Positions 22,081-34,110 of a stretch of DNA of 64,000 bases are shown here, piece by piece. The notes below the pieces were generated by a model, which ran no database searches, was not told where the DNA came from, and worked only from the letters and a program-made list of their open reading frames with translations. The position numbers and the translations under genes are program-made. Origin of the DNA: Corydoras sp. C115 (Eukaryota > Chordata > Actinopteri > Siluriformes > Callichthyidae); contig JAFMOC010000011.1 in NCBI GenBank assembly GCA_019802505.1, positions 3,016,001-3,080,000 of the forward strand, given 5' to 3'. Numbering within the stretch: position 1 is the first letter of the stretch; every line of letters begins with the position of its first letter.

Positions 22081-22860
22081 TAATTTACAAATAGCATTTG
22101 CACTGGGTTCTACATTAGAACATAAGCAATGCCAAGCATGTTCTTGGCTTTTTTATGTCTTCAGTCAGCAGAACATGTGGGGATCCATCAACAATTACCA
22201 AAAACAATTCTTGTTCTTCATACAGATCTTGAAATAATAAAGTTCTGTTGTCATAGCTGTTCCTGTTCATTATTTTATATGGTATAATATTTCTGTGTTG
22301 CTGTCCAGTAAATTCAGTGTCATCCAGTGACAACCTTTTGGATTATTTGGCACAAAGAGATATAACACTTTTTGGATAACGCCAGTACTCTTAAAGCAAC
22401 TACGTTTCACACCCATTGAACTTCAAAGATATTCAAATGCAAGACACAAATTGGTCTACAATTATCACACAGTGTAAACTCAGTTTAAGACTGGTCAGAC
22501 TTTCATGCAATCCATTACAACATCACTTTATCCCCCCTTTTTGTACAAATACTATAGTATTTGGAGTTTATACAGAAGAAATCTAGAACATTTATTATTT
22601 CTCTTTTAAAGCTTCCACATCCGGCTCAGCCTAACCAAGTCCCTAATACTGCCATGTCCACCCATGGCTGTTGTGTGCACCTATAAATAACAAATATGAC
22701 TTAAAAAGTCAACTTTATAGTTGTGAAAAGTAATTTGTTTATGTTGTAAGGTTATTTTAGAAAAGTAATGAATATTGTAAACACACAGAAAATGTATTAG
22801 TAAAGCATCAGCACAGCAGAGGCCATATCAGTCAAGAATGTTAGCAAATGCAGTTCTTAC
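22081..22860. other. non-coding stretch
   Basis: Unique DNA. A minus-strand open frame at 22115-22333 shows no known domain. Confidence 0.45.
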
Positions 22861-22881
22861 CTGCAACGATCATTCTATGCT
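22861..22881 (-). other. possible 21-bp microexon (hypothetical)
   Basis: On the minus strand, a pyrimidine-rich run (TTTGTCTTCTTCTCTTG, then TTTTATCTTTGCCTACTGAAG) precedes 21 bp ending TTGCAG, followed at once by GTAAGAAC. A 21-bp length divides by three and is typical of neural microexons. One frame, entered after one carried-over base, would add His-Arg-Met-Ile-Val-Ala. I do not recognise a parent gene. Splice-like sites arise by chance in 64 kb, so this is only a candidate. Confidence 0.22.
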
Positions 22882-24553
22882 CTTCAGTAGGCAAAGATAA
22901 AACAAGAGAAGAAGACAAAGAACATGTTAGTATGGGTTAGAGCCAAAGCCTAATAGATTAGGATAAAGATGATATGAATGAACAATTGCAACAAATACAA
23001 TATGGGTGCCAAGAGGTGAAAGACGTGCCATGAGAAAGTTAAACTATTACAGCTCAGTATGAAAGGCTTTACAATCAGACACCTGTCACTTAGATTGTTT
23101 GTGAGTTTCTGTCAACAGAGATGACTAACAACCCCAATTTAATGAACCTCAAAGAGCTATAGTCATAATAGTTAAAACTAACCACAGAGCTTCGTGAACA
23201 AAATGGTTATGGATTTGATGAGTGAAAACCGCTTTGCCTGGTTTTTGAGACAAAAGTGCTTTTAAAGCTTCCTCGAAATCCACTAGAATAGACTGCGTTG
23301 TCATGAAAGGTACACCTGGTTCACAAACACGCCTAAACATACATAGTCCAACACACACATACACATACACATTCACATGGCTGTCATATTAGTGTCCACT
23401 CTGATGTAGATTTAGGATGAGTGATCTGGACTGATCTCCTCTATAAAACATGAGTTTGCGGTGCAGGTGTATTCACTCAGGCTTAATAGGGCAGGGATTC
23501 AAAGCTTTCCACTATCAATTATTCAGAGTGCAAGTTTAAACCAGTCCAGTCATGATCTCCTATCTAAGCCTTATGATGCCACCACAGGTCACCACTGGTC
23601 AACACTGAACAATGTTGCATTTAATTCTATATTAAATATTTAGTGAGGTACACCAACTGTTACTCATCAACATATACCATTTTCAAAAAAAAATGGTATA
23701 TGGTTCAAAATGGTTAAAAAAAAAAAAAGGTGTGCCGCACCCTATTATTTTTATTTTATTGAAAAAGGATCAAATGTAACAATTTGTTTAATTTTTATTT
23801 CTTAAAATAAACTGAAATTAAGTTAATCATAGACTTTTAAATTAAAAATAGTATATGAGGTTCTCTATTCATGTTAGGTGCATTATTATTCTTCCTCCTT
23901 GGCTGATTTCAAAGTCACTTAAACCTTATTCTTGCCAATTTTCTTTCTATTTTTTTTCTGACATCAGCTTCAAGGAGAAAATAACTTGCTGCCTACTCCA
24001 CCCACTACCAGGTTCCAATGTAACAATATAATCAATGTTATTTACTTTACCTGTCACTGGTTATAATGTTATAGCTGGCTGGTGTGAATTAAGACTTATT
24101 TTGATGTGTATAGCTGTAGCCTGAAGAGGGATGCTGTCATTTCTGTTTCAAAAAAGTGTTAGTCTCTGATAGTTTCTAAAATCAAAAACCACATTGATTT
24201 TTTTTGGACCAGGACTGTGTGTACCTGAGTTTTTAACAAAAAAGAGTGTTCAATTTTGCTACTGCTGCAGCGAGACTAAAATTTCATAAGTAGCTGCTAA
24301 AATAATGAAAAGGGCATCACATGCCATTACATCATGTTTCTGCCCAGATTATATTTCTGTCAATTGTGGCTCTCCATGATCTTATATATTGAATATGTCA
24401 TCTCCTTATTACTCCTAATATATCTTACTTGTTTCCTATTAGTTTGATATTATTTTAATAGTTTCTGTTTATCACTTGGTGAATGTTGTACATTAATATC
24501 TATTTCTTTGTTGGCCATATTTGCACAATTATAGTAAACTGAAATTTTTATTT
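22882..24553. other. non-coding stretch with one hairpin
   Basis: Unique AT-rich DNA. It contains the perfect 13-bp hairpin at 23671-23702. No gene recognised. Confidence 0.45.
23671..23702. repeat. perfect 13-bp inverted repeat with A-rich loop
   Basis: CATATACCATTTT (23671-23683) pairs perfectly with AAAATGGTATATG (23690-23702) around a 6-base loop. It could be a small foldback relic or chance in AT-rich DNA; it is not a bacterial terminator. Confidence 0.85.
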
Positions 24554-24870
24554 GGGCCAACACAGTGGCATAGTGGTATCCGCCTATTAGCATTGAGAAT
24601 TGAATCCTGATCTGGCTGGAGTTCCCATGTTCTTCCTGTTTCTACTTGGGTTTGCTCTGGGTTCTCCACTTTTTTCACCCACAGTGCAAAAACATGGATT
24701 GAAGGTGAATTGGCGGCTCTAATATGCCCCTACTTAGTGTGTCTGTAAGTGACTGTGTGCCCAACATTGAACTGGTGCCATGTTCTAGATGTATCTGCCC
24801 AACACCCAAAGCATTCTGGCCTGGTTGGGCATAGTATACAATTAAGCAAAAGATAATGAGATAAGATAAA
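24554..24870 (+). mobile_element. SINE-V, full length but diverged
   Basis: The head GGGCCAACACAGTGGCATAG, a weakened B box (GAATTGAATCCTGA), the central domain and a tail ending AAAAGATAATGAGATAAG are all recognisable, with many substitutions. It is an old copy. Confidence 0.82.
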
Positions 24871-25274
24871 GACAAATTTAAACACATAGACTTTTATTTA
24901 ATGTGTTTGCCTTCTTTACTATCTCAATTTCTGTAGATGTAAATACATAATTAATTTAATAAGAAAAAATGTTGGCCCTTAGTATAAATAGCGAACAGAA
25001 ATATAAATGCAACACTTTCATGACTGCACATTTTAAAGTGGCCTTTTCTTGTGGCCAGCCAAAGCACATCAGTGAAAAAAAATCATGCTGTTTAATCAGC
25101 ATCTCAATATACCACATCTGTGAGGTGGAGGAATTATCTCAGAGAAGTGCTCAATAACACAGACAAATTTATGAACAAAATTTAAGAGAAAAGGGCCTTT
25201 TGAGTACATAGAAAAAGTATTACATATTTGAGTTCAACTCATGAAAAATAAGTTAATAATATAAGAATAAGTTA
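24871..25274. other. non-coding stretch
   Basis: Unique AT-rich DNA. Confidence 0.5.
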
Positions 25275-25510
25275 GAATTCAAGCAATTAATTTATATAGC
25301 GCTTCTTACTACAATGCATGTTCACAAAGCAGCTTTACTCTGTTATGAGACTAAACCCCCGAAGAGCAAGCCGGAACTACAGTGGCAGGAAAAAAAAAAT
25401 CTCCTGTTATGCTGTTTTTTAGGAAGAAACAAGCACTATCAACAGCGTAGGGCACCCATGCACAGATTGTGTAGTGATCAGGTGTCCGTATTTAACAATT
25501 GGGAAGCTAT
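25275..25510 (+). repeat. dispersed repeat X, copy 1
   Basis: Begins AATTCAAGCAATTAATTTAT, then has ATAGCGCTTCTTACTA, ACAAAGCAGCTTTACTCTG, GAAGAGCAAGCCGGAAC and ACAGTGGCAGGAAAAAAAAA, ending near TTTAACAATTGGGAAGCTAT. The same words in the same order occur at 45331-45621, where the boundaries are defined. It is a common teleost repeat whose class I cannot fix; it is non-coding here. It carries an internal deletion relative to the second copy. Confidence 0.75.
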
Positions 25511-26803
25511 ATATGTGCTATATATGTTAAGACCATCCTGCAGAACTGCAACGCTACAAGTCCAACAGAAAATCAGGTTCCATCCAGTAATTTTCAAAGC
25601 CACAGTGCATCGCAGTGCCATGGATGGAGATAGTGCTGCATTCACATTTTTGTTCAGTACAGAATCTCAAAAAGGAAAAAAAAACATTGTGGCTGCAGTG
25701 AATAAAAAAATGAAGCACCATAATCTGCACAGTGGCTGAATGTTAAAGCTACGTCTAATGACTGGCTTTCAGCCTTAAATCGAACAACTGATCTTTGGAG
25801 CACCAGATGGACTGCCTGGCCTCTGCAGCTGCAGACGAGTGATCTTATGATTGTGTAATGGCCTGTGTGCAAATTGCAACATTTATAATATTTCTCCTAT
25901 TTGCATTAGCTTTGTGTTGATCAGAAACACAACATCCATCAAGCTCTGTCAATGAAGCCATGTGTGAGCTTTAAGCCCACGAAGCAATAAAATGGCTTAG
26001 TAGTGCGAGACTTTGGAAGAAGGGCAGTTGAACCCCAGTGGTGCATTAATAAAAGAAACAAAAGTGCATATTGGCATGGCAGGAGGCCATCTTTAGCCTT
26101 GCCATGCTTTACGACTCCAAACACTCCCCCTAAACGAGCCCCCAGTGTTAAAAGGCCAGCACAACCAGAGCACCATGAACTGGGAATCAGGAGATCTCAC
26201 ATGTTCTTCACTTCTTTACATGTTAAACAATCTTTTAAAACAGGATTGCTTCCATTCTGGGAACAAAACTTTCGCTGCTTCAGTATAAGCATAAATAATT
26301 TTTTAATAACCAACGTCTCAAGCGATTCTCAAAAACACACCCTCATGTACACAAATGGACACACATACTCACACCACTGCAAGATCAATTTCTTCTTTCC
26401 ATAAAGCAAGGCCAGAAGGTAGTAAGACATTCTCTCCCCTCTTTTCTTTTCTATTCAGCATTTTCACTTTCTCTAGGCCTTTGTGGAGTTCCAGAGACAA
26501 TAGAACAAAGACATCTTTTTTTCCACATTTTTACTAAAGCTGGCGGTAAATCGAGAGGTAAAATGCCACATAGCTCAAATACCTTTTTTTAGGTCAACTG
26601 CAGCATGGCAAAAAAAATCACCAAAAAACCTGTGAGGCCAGGACCAAAGAAAAATTTCAAAGTGTGGATGCTGTTTTCTGACATTTAAAAAAGACCTACA
26701 TAAAAATGGTTATAAAAATGCCAAAGGTTATAGTTTTTTTTTTCTTTTACACATTTAACCTAACACAGTCTGGCCTATTGGGTTACGTTCCAGAGACCTG
26801 TAG
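25511..26803. other. unique DNA, possibly conserved in parts
   Basis: No gene recognised. The block 25980-26200 is GC-richer than its surroundings. The open frames 25314-25739 and 26003-26404 cross it, but neither shows a domain, and the first starts within repeat X. Confidence 0.4.
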
Positions 26804-26828
26804 TTTTTTTTTTTTTTTTTTTTTTTTT
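26804..26828. repeat. poly-T tract
   Basis: 25 consecutive T. Confidence 0.93.
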
Positions 26829-26853
26829 GCAGAGTAGGAGAGTTATATTCATT

Positions 26854-27138
26854 CATTCATTCATTCATTATCTTACACAAAGGACAGGGCGCCAATCTAT
26901 CGCTGGGCACACACTCACACACACAGACATGCACACAAACACACTCTACATGGGGCAATTTGGAGAACTCAATTGACTTTATACATGTTTTTGGACTGTG
27001 GGAGGAAACCGGATAATCCGGAGGAAACCCACGCGGACATGGAGAGAACATGGAAACTCCACCCAGATGGGGATTCGAACCGGGAATCCCTAGTGCTGAG
27101 AGGCAAACGTGCTAACCAATAAGCCATCATGCCGCCCT
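26854..27138 (-). mobile_element. SINE-V, young subfamily, internal deletion, target duplication
   Basis: A minus-strand copy with tail, central domain and GGGCGGC head. It is flanked by AGAGTTATATTCATT at 26839-26853 and 27139-27153 (the left copy merges with the tail). It lacks about 70 bp between ATTATCTTA and CACAAAGGACAGGGC. The duplications show the whole unit inserted as one event, so the deletion came later or was inherited from its source. Confidence 0.92.
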
Positions 27139-27153
27139 AGAGTTATATTCATT

Positions 27154-27485
27154 TAATTATTTTTATATGATTAAGGCTTTATAATGCCACTCTCTTATTA
27201 ACCTTTCCAACACTCATGTAAACATTTCATATGCTCTTAAACACTTTCTATACTTTTTAAACCTAAGTAATTTTAAAAACCTATATAGGGCAAAATATAG
27301 CGAAAACTCTGTGATACAGAATTAGATTTTTTTTTTTCATTAATGGGATACAGAGAAGCAGGGCATATAGCGAGAGACAATGTAAATGAGAAAAAAGTAA
27401 TGGTTATGAAAATTAACTACAAGTACAAAAAAAAATAGTTCACTGATTTCCAGAGCCACTTTTTGCAATACAACTTACAAATATT
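27154..27485. other. non-coding stretch
   Basis: Unique AT-rich DNA. Confidence 0.5.
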
Positions 27486-27645
27486 TTAAAAGCCATATGC
27501 TGGATCAACCATGGTACAGCACACCTGGAGGAACAGGGGTTAAAGTCTTTGCTTAAGGTCCCACACTGGCAACTTTTGGTAAATCTGGGGTTTCAACCCA
27601 CAATCTTAAGGGTGATAGACAAACAGCTCACCCTGTGGTACTAAT
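27486..27645 (-). mobile_element. SINE-B, diverged
   Basis: On the plus strand: GGTACAGCACACCTGGAG, GGGGTTAAAGTCTTTGCTTAAGG split over two words, CCCACACTGGCAACTT and a B-box remnant (GGGGTTTCAACCC). The LINE-2-like tail is mostly lost. Confidence 0.72.
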
Positions 27646-27680
27646 TGCAACCATTAGTCTGTTTGGATATATCAATTATA

Positions 27681-27873
27681 TTTACATTTGGTCATTTAGC
27701 AGACGCTTTTAATTCAAAGTAACTTACAAAACAAGCACAGGGTTGGCCACAGCATCCCTGGAGCTATTAGGGTTAAGAGCCTTGCTCAACGACCCACATT
27801 GTTAACATTAGTGGACCTGGAATTTGAACCCACAACCTTCAGATTGATAGCTCACACTGAGTTACCACACCCC
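27681..27873 (-). mobile_element. SINE-B, near full length
   Basis: Has the tail-side LINE-2 words (TTTGGTCATTTAGCAGACGC), the middle (ATCCCTGGAGCTATTAGGG, TTGCTCAACGACCCAC), the B-box region (GGAATTTGAACCC) and the head remnant ending CACACCCC. It lies in tandem with the copy at 27486, same orientation. Confidence 0.82.
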
Positions 27874-28447
27874 ATATCCAGTGTCACACACTTAGTTTTG
27901 ACATGCTTCTTAACAACATTCATTAAGGTTAGTAAATTAGTTTAAGGTAAGCAGGAATGGAATACTCTTTTCAAGTCCACATATTATATATTTACAAATG
28001 GACAGTTATCTCTTTTTCATTGGGCTCGGGCCATTTACACTGCTCCAAGAATTAAGGAACAACTAAATTATGATTTCTGACTGATTCAGATGCTTGCCAA
28101 TTCTGCTAATATGTGCCAGTTCCTGTATCCTAATAAGGTGGCACTAGGATGGCACATCCATATATGCTGTGGCAAAAAAGGTTTTCTGTCTCTTCCAGTA
28201 CAGTCCCAAAAGCATAGGTGAAATACCAGGACAAATGCCTTAACATCATGAAAACAGGACAGGGCAATAGAAGGGCATCAACTCACCAGCAGGACCGGTA
28301 ACTGCTGCTTTGTGAAAGTAGGAACAGAAAGAGCACTGCCAGAACCCTACATACTGACCTCCGGCAGGCTACAGGCATGAATGTTTCTACACTGACTGAC
28401 AGAAACAGAAAGAATCCAGGTGGGTGAATGGGGGTGGTGGGGGGGCA
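27874..28447. other. non-coding stretch
   Basis: Unique DNA with no recognised gene. Confidence 0.45.
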
Positions 28448-28642
28448 TGAGTTCCCTCCAAGTTCTTCAGTTTCCTCCCACAGTCCAAAAAACAGGGATT
28501 CAAGGTAAATTGAAGGCTCTGAATTGCCCCATATAGTGTGTTTGTGTGTGTGTCTGTGTGAGTGAGTGTGTCCAGCGATGGATTGTGCCCTGTCCTGGGT
28601 GTGACTGTCCAGTGCAAAAAAAATGCATGGGGAACACCACCG
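28448..28642 (+). mobile_element. SINE-V, 5'-truncated older copy
   Basis: Starts in the central domain (GTTTCCTCCCACAGTCC) and continues through AATTGCCCCATATAGTGTG and CAGCGATGGATTG to ATGCATGGGGAACACC. No head and no AATG tail. Confidence 0.82.
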
Positions 28643-29606
28643 GGTTTGACATTTTTATGTGATATCCAGCATGAATTTGACACTCTATGACATTTTGTTA
28701 AATCCGTAAAGATTTTCTTCCATCCTCCGAGATCTGATGTGTGATTTAAATGTTGCCTTATTATTACTTTTTTGAGCAGCATATATATGTGATCAAGTGT
28801 TTGTACTTACATTTGTGAATTTACATTTAAATATAGTTTGTTGATTAGTATGACAATCTGAATATCTTTGAATGTTTAAGTTCTGCTTTAACCTGACATG
28901 CCCCTTCTGTCTGTTTGACTGATTGGCTTGTTTGCCTCTCGCCACGTGTGGGCTAGATGAAGGAGAACAGCAATACGGTCCTCCCACAGTCAGTGTATCA
29001 ACTTTAATCCTCTACAACCTTGAAAAGCAGGGGGGCTTGACTGACTGTTTCCATGTTTCCCAAGCACTTTATCCCAGTACCCAGCTTGAAATAAAAGGCT
29101 TGTTTTGGTGACAGAAGACCCTCAAGTGTCTGCACTTGGGTCACCAGCAGAAAACAAAAGGAAGAAAAGGGTCACAAGAGATAGCTTTGCTATTTAGATT
29201 TAAAAACTACCAATAATCAGATGGCTTAACCGAGTCAGATTTCAAAGCCATTTAAAGTGATTCAGAACAGGTTTCCTTATTCATAAACACCTCTTTTAGA
29301 AAGACATCTTAGGAGGAAATGTTCAGGTACTACATACCAGTATCCCTACTTTAGCCGAGCTGAAGTGGTTGGAAGAAAAATGAGTTTTACCAGCATTTCC
29401 CACAAACTTAGGACAAGCTATACCACCCATTAACAATTTAATGAATTATAACTTAAATTATTTTATATAAATTACATTCATTTAAAGTATAAATTATAGC
29501 TAGAGATTGTCTGTTCTAGCCACTATGTTACCACAATTAAGTTCACAGCTTTTAGCACTGGGACATTCAACCATTCATTTATTATCTTGAATGATTATAA
29601 TTGTAA
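28643..29606. other. non-coding stretch
   Basis: Unique DNA with no supported gene. Confidence 0.45.
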
Positions 29607-29683
29607 GGGCGGCACAGTGGCTTAGTGGTTAGCACGTTCGCCTCTCAGCGCTAGGGTTTCCCGGTTCGAATCTCAACCCGGGC
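29607..29683 (+). mobile_element. SINE-V, head only
   Basis: Only the tRNA-like head (GGGCGGCACAGTGGCTTAGT through GGTTCGAATCTC) is present, of the young type. It could still show pol III promoter boxes, but it has neither central domain nor tail. This is the reverse of the usual 5' truncation, so it is probably a deletion product. Confidence 0.85.
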
Positions 29684-30926
29684 TCCTAAGCATGAAGGCA
29701 GAGTGCTGTAAGACAAAAAGTATTAAACACTTAAACCAAACCCAGTTTTTGAACTTTTGAAGTGTATTGGTAACCGGCTAAAATATGAATAAGGGAGGAC
29801 TGTTGGTAATCTTAGCTTTTAAGGTACATTTAATAAGCCCTTATGTCATAGAAATAACTGTTTGTACATAAATTAATCTTCTAAACAAACAGTACTACCA
29901 ATTAAAATAAAATAAAAATAATATATAGTCATCATTGCTCTAAGTAGATACAGAGTTTTTTGTGGGAAAATGATTTAAACGTTTATAATTAATTTGTTTC
30001 CAAAAGAAATCAATGAGTCAATGACATTTTCACTGTTTCATTTATGATCATTACGATATGAATCTTCATTTGGTAAAATGAAGATACTAGTGTCCTAATA
30101 GACAGCATTTGAGGACAGACAGAAAGTTATAAAGGAAAGTTAAATGAAAGTGGCTGTAATAACATAATGGCTTCAGGTTTTATTAAGTAATGATCATTAT
30201 TTACTGTCTATTTTAATAATGGTGGAGACATTTAATCCCAAGCACCTTCTTTAATATCCTTTCTCCAAACAAACGCTGAAGCTTTTCTTATTAAAAGAAC
30301 TGTCCTTTAATCTTTTCAATCACACAGCATATTAAAGCATATTGTCACTGTTATTATTATAGTTGTAGTAGTAGAGACTTTGACAAGATTTAAATCTTTC
30401 TTACATATGTAATTATTTTTTTGTGTATGAAATCCAGCACCCAGACAATTGTATTGTCCGTTGTGGGAACTGTTTGCTGAAGGCCTATTCTGTTGCACAA
30501 AACAAGGCCTATAAAGACATGGCTGGGTGAGTTTCGTGTGGACAAATTTTTAATGACCTGTACAGTGGTGTGTATGCTATGCCTGGACATTTTTTAAAAG
30601 CTGGGATTGTAAAGAAATATAATCACATAAGAGGGGTCTAAAATGATTCGACTTTATTTATTATTTGATTTAACTGTCCAGATATTATTGAAATGAAATT
30701 CAACATGTTGCATTATTCATTCTTTAACCACTAGTTGTAGCTTCATAAACCACAAAGACACAAAGTCATTTCTTATAAGAAGTTTGAGGGGGTCCTTTAC
30801 ACAGATAAAGAATGTAATGAAGCTTGTCTCCATACTTCTAGACAATCAGAACCTTAAAATCTATGCCAACAACTACTCCAAGTATATACCATTAGTAGTT
30901 CAGCTTCATGACTCTGTCAATATATT
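29684..30926. other. AT-rich non-coding stretch
   Basis: Unique DNA with no recognised feature. Confidence 0.5.
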
Positions 30927-31363
30927 TGTCACAGGTGCATGTGGCACCCGTCCCTCGTTTGGTCCTTAATTGTTTCAGTTGGGTGATTGGTTTGTTTTTG
31001 TGCACGTGTTTAGTTGATTTGTTATTTATTCTTAGTTTTCCTGTTAGTCGACGCACATCTTTGTTTGTGGTTATGTATACCCGGTGTTACTTTGTTTGTT
31101 TGTTCCCCCTTTTCGTTGGTGTCCCAACACCAATTTTTATTAAATTCTATTTTGGATTTTATCCCGGTGTCTGTTGGACTCTCCTTCCGCGTGCAACCAC
31201 GGTACGGCGCTGCACACCTTCTCCGTGTAGGTCGTTCCACTGACCCACGCACGCATTATTCCCCGCGTGGTCGGTACCCGGGAGTGCTCACTAGGCGCGA
31301 GCGGTGTTGCGCAATTCCTCCGCGTAAGCCGCCCTCTCCCGGGGAAAGATGGACTAGGTAACA
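30927..31363. mobile_element. solo LTR of an LTR retroelement
   Basis: A 437-bp unit begins TGTCACAGGTG and ends ACTAGGTAACA, giving TG...CA termini (TGTCAC opposite GTAACA). It is flanked by identical 5-bp ATATT (30922-30926 and 31364-31368), the size made by Ty3/Gypsy or retroviral integrases. An ATTAAA polyadenylation-like signal at 31139-31144 and a GC-rich 3' third (31180-31350) fit a U3-R-U5 order on the plus strand. Neither a second LTR nor internal coding region is present, so it formed by LTR-LTR recombination. The family is not identified. Open frames through it are not real genes. Confidence 0.85.
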
Positions 31364-31428
31364 ATATTAATATTATTATTATATTTATAATATATTAATT
31401 ATTTATAAGATCAATAAGTGGGTGGGAT
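31364..31428. other. AT-rich spacer
   Basis: Short TTA/ATT-rich spacer between the solo LTR and the next SINE. Confidence 0.5.
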
Positions 31429-31630
31429 CAGTGGTGGGCTGTCAATTTGAAGGTCATGGATTTATATCCCAGGTCCACTGAAGTTGCCAATGTGGGTCCT
31501 TGAACAAGAAACTTAACCCTCATTGCTCCAGGGATCAATGACCAACCCTGTGATCTGACCCTAAGCATCAAGTTGGGATACATGTCTGAAAAACATGTCT
31601 GTTAAAAGACCAAATGTAAATGTAAATGTA
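31429..31630 (+). mobile_element. SINE-B, plus strand, full layout
   Basis: The only plus-strand copy of this family. It has a degraded head (GATCAGTGGTGGGC), GATTTATATCCCAGGTCCAC, AATGTGGGTCCTTGAACAAG, ATTGCTCCAGGGATC and a tail reading AAAGACCAAATGTAAATGTA. The tail has lost part of the GTCGCTTTGGATAAAAG word. Confidence 0.78.
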
Positions 31631-33280
31631 TAAGATCAATAGTGTTTTTACAAGCATTTGTAATTATAAAAGTAAATATTTTTATTATATTAAATATTAC
31701 ATTAATGTGTTTTGCAATCATTAACAGCCTAAAGTCTTAAAGTAATGAACATCATCAAATGCAGTGTTTCCTATCTTGAAATGCTTGGCCAGGTCTTTCC
31801 TGCAACCTGTATTCAGATTGTAAATCTTACTGCCTTTAAATATGCCAATAAGCAAAGAGCATGTTTATTAAAGCTTAGATCAGTGAGTTGTACAGATGAT
31901 TGTGCAAAAGTTCTTCCAAGCTGATAAAAAGACTGAGCAGTAATCAGCTTTGTACTGCTTCACAAGGGCATAATACCAGATACTAATTAATAGGTTTACA
32001 TGCTTTTGCATTCTTACAGAATATTGTAATATTAGATTGAAAAAATCTACCAATTACTATTTTGTATCTTATTCATTTAACTTTCATTTACATTTAGAAT
32101 AGAAATGAAAATAATATAATATTTAAAAAAATATTTAGACAGACATACATTTTTCCCAATGGTATACGCACACTTTCCAGCATCAGTTTCCAATTTACCA
32201 TAACCATCATATTTCTTTCCAACAGCTTTGAAAAACCTTAAGATTTGGATATTTGTTTAATAATTACTTAATTATAAATACTTAAAGACCTTAAATAATA
32301 ATATTAATATTATTAAATCTGAAAGTATACATTTTAGCACTGGTTGCTGTTTTACTGAAGGCGTTGGATTACTTGTTCTGTTTAGATCTGTCTAAACAAA
32401 GTCCGATTTGCCTGATTAAACATCTCAGCTCATTATTAAAGATGATTACACTCACTGACCCTTCAGCCAGTCTCTTAATTTTTCTCCTAAGAAAGTATTT
32501 GCCAAAAGGTCACGATCATTTATTTCAGAGTTATTTTACCATGGATTGTGGTTTGTAGGAAATTAATAAGGTTTGGCTCTTGTTTATATTCCTTGAGGGA
32601 CAAAGTGATTTTTGGGTTAATGAGGTGGCACCACATTTACCCAGCATGCAATGTGGCCTAATTGAGCAGTCAGGGCTCATCGTTTTTAAGCAAGACAGCT
32701 CACTCTTCATTTAAACTCCAGAAGATTTCCATTACTGAGCTAGAGCATTATCCATCCACCAGTGCATGCACTCCAGGGGAAAAGGCCTCGTGGTGAAAAG
32801 CATGTCCCTGGAGGTGTGCCATGGAGTGGTATACTGACAGAGGTCACCTTTAAAGCAATCGCTTTAAGTGCTTTTACTGACAATCATGAATGTGGAAATT
32901 AAATCACAGCTCCAGCTTCGGTCACCGAATGGCTGTCAGAATACCAATCAAGCAAACAGGGTCCCGCATGATATTTTTAAAGTTACATCATATAGTACAT
33001 AATGCCATAATCCTATATTTTGTATGTTGGTTTCAAAAGCAAAATATAAGTAAAATACTTGGAAAGAATCAGTAAAAGGATTTCCTGAACTGTGAGTCAT
33101 CCAAGATGTACAGCATATTTGCAATGGGGAGAGGACCCCATTTCACACATTGTACTAAATTAACTATCATTACAGTTTATTACATAACAAGCAATAAGTG
33201 CAAATTGGCACCATGCCATGAGTCAAACTGATAGTCGATAGACAGTTGATAATGTCTTAGATGCAGTCACATTACTCTGG
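31631..33280. other. unique DNA with a possible conserved block
   Basis: No gene recognised. About 32340-32760 has few simple repeats, moderate GC and phrases such as CATTTACCCAGCATGCAATG and GTGGCCTAATTGAGCAG with homeodomain-type TAATT cores. It is a candidate conserved non-coding element, judged by eye only. Confidence 0.3.
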
Positions 33281-33292
33281 AATAACAAGACA

Positions 33293-33649
33293 TTCATTCA
33301 TTCATCATCTTCCGCTTTATCCTTTAGGGTCGCGGTGGGGTTCCCCATGCCCATCTAGGGAAGAACGTTTCAGGCGCTGGGCAGATACACCCAGGACAGG
33401 GCGCCAATCTATCGCTGGGCACACACTCACTCACACAGACACGCACGCATACACACTCTATATGGGGCAATTTGGAGAACTCAATTTACTTGATCCATGT
33501 TTTTGGACTGTGGGAGGAAACCGGAGAACCCGGAGGAAACCCACGCAGGCACAGGGAGAACATGGAAACTCCACCCAGATGGGGATTCGAACCGGGAACC
33601 TCTAGTGCTGAGAGGCGAACGTGCTAACCACTAAGCCACCGTGCTGCCT
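33293..33649 (-). mobile_element. SINE-V, full length, young, with target duplication
   Basis: Complete minus-strand copy with a perfect B box (GGTTCGAATCC) and young-subfamily mark. It is flanked by AATAACAAGACA at 33281-33292 and 33650-33661. The head reads TAGGCAGCACGG, one base off the usual GGGCGGC. Confidence 0.95.
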
Positions 33650-33751
33650 AATAACAAGACAATCTAAGCTAAATTAATATGCTGTAATATACTGTATTGT
33701 TATGAGCATATTCTATTTAGCTTTTCATTAAGATACACAAGCTTCTGAAAT

Positions 33752-34110
33752 ATGACATTTACATTTAGTCATTTAGCAGATGCTTTTATCCAACGGAACA
33801 TACAAATGAGAACAACACAAGTCAGTAGTTAAGAAAATCCAGCTGCAGTGTAGTATAATCAAACCTGAACAATTTACGATCTGACTTGGAAAAGATGTTT
33901 CTTAAAGATACTAAGTGAATTAGCCTTACGAACAGAGTTGGGAAGATTTAGCAGTGGTGAACGCTACGAAGTGAGAATTAGCCCCACAGTGAGGTTGACG
34001 CATCAGACGACATTCATCACTAAAGTGAAGTGAACGAGTTGGAGTGTATTTTGGAATTATACAGTGAAGGTAAGTGTGGGCAAATCCAGAGATTGTCCTG
34101 TAGGCCAGAG
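33752..34110 (-). mobile_element. LINE-2-like 3' fragment, diverged
   Basis: The plus strand begins ACATTTACATTTAGTCATTT and AGCAGATGCTTTTATCC, the same terminus as 16545-16878. It then has the reverse-transcriptase C-terminal region (ACAGAGTTGGGAAGAT, GTGGTGAACGCTACG, GAACGAGTTGGAGTGTATTT) now broken by substitutions and small deletions. Inactive. Confidence 0.82.

Noticed and set aside
30908..31361. Two open frames of more than 110 codons
   Set aside because: They run through the solo LTR and have no retroviral or host domain; LTRs often contain chance open frames.
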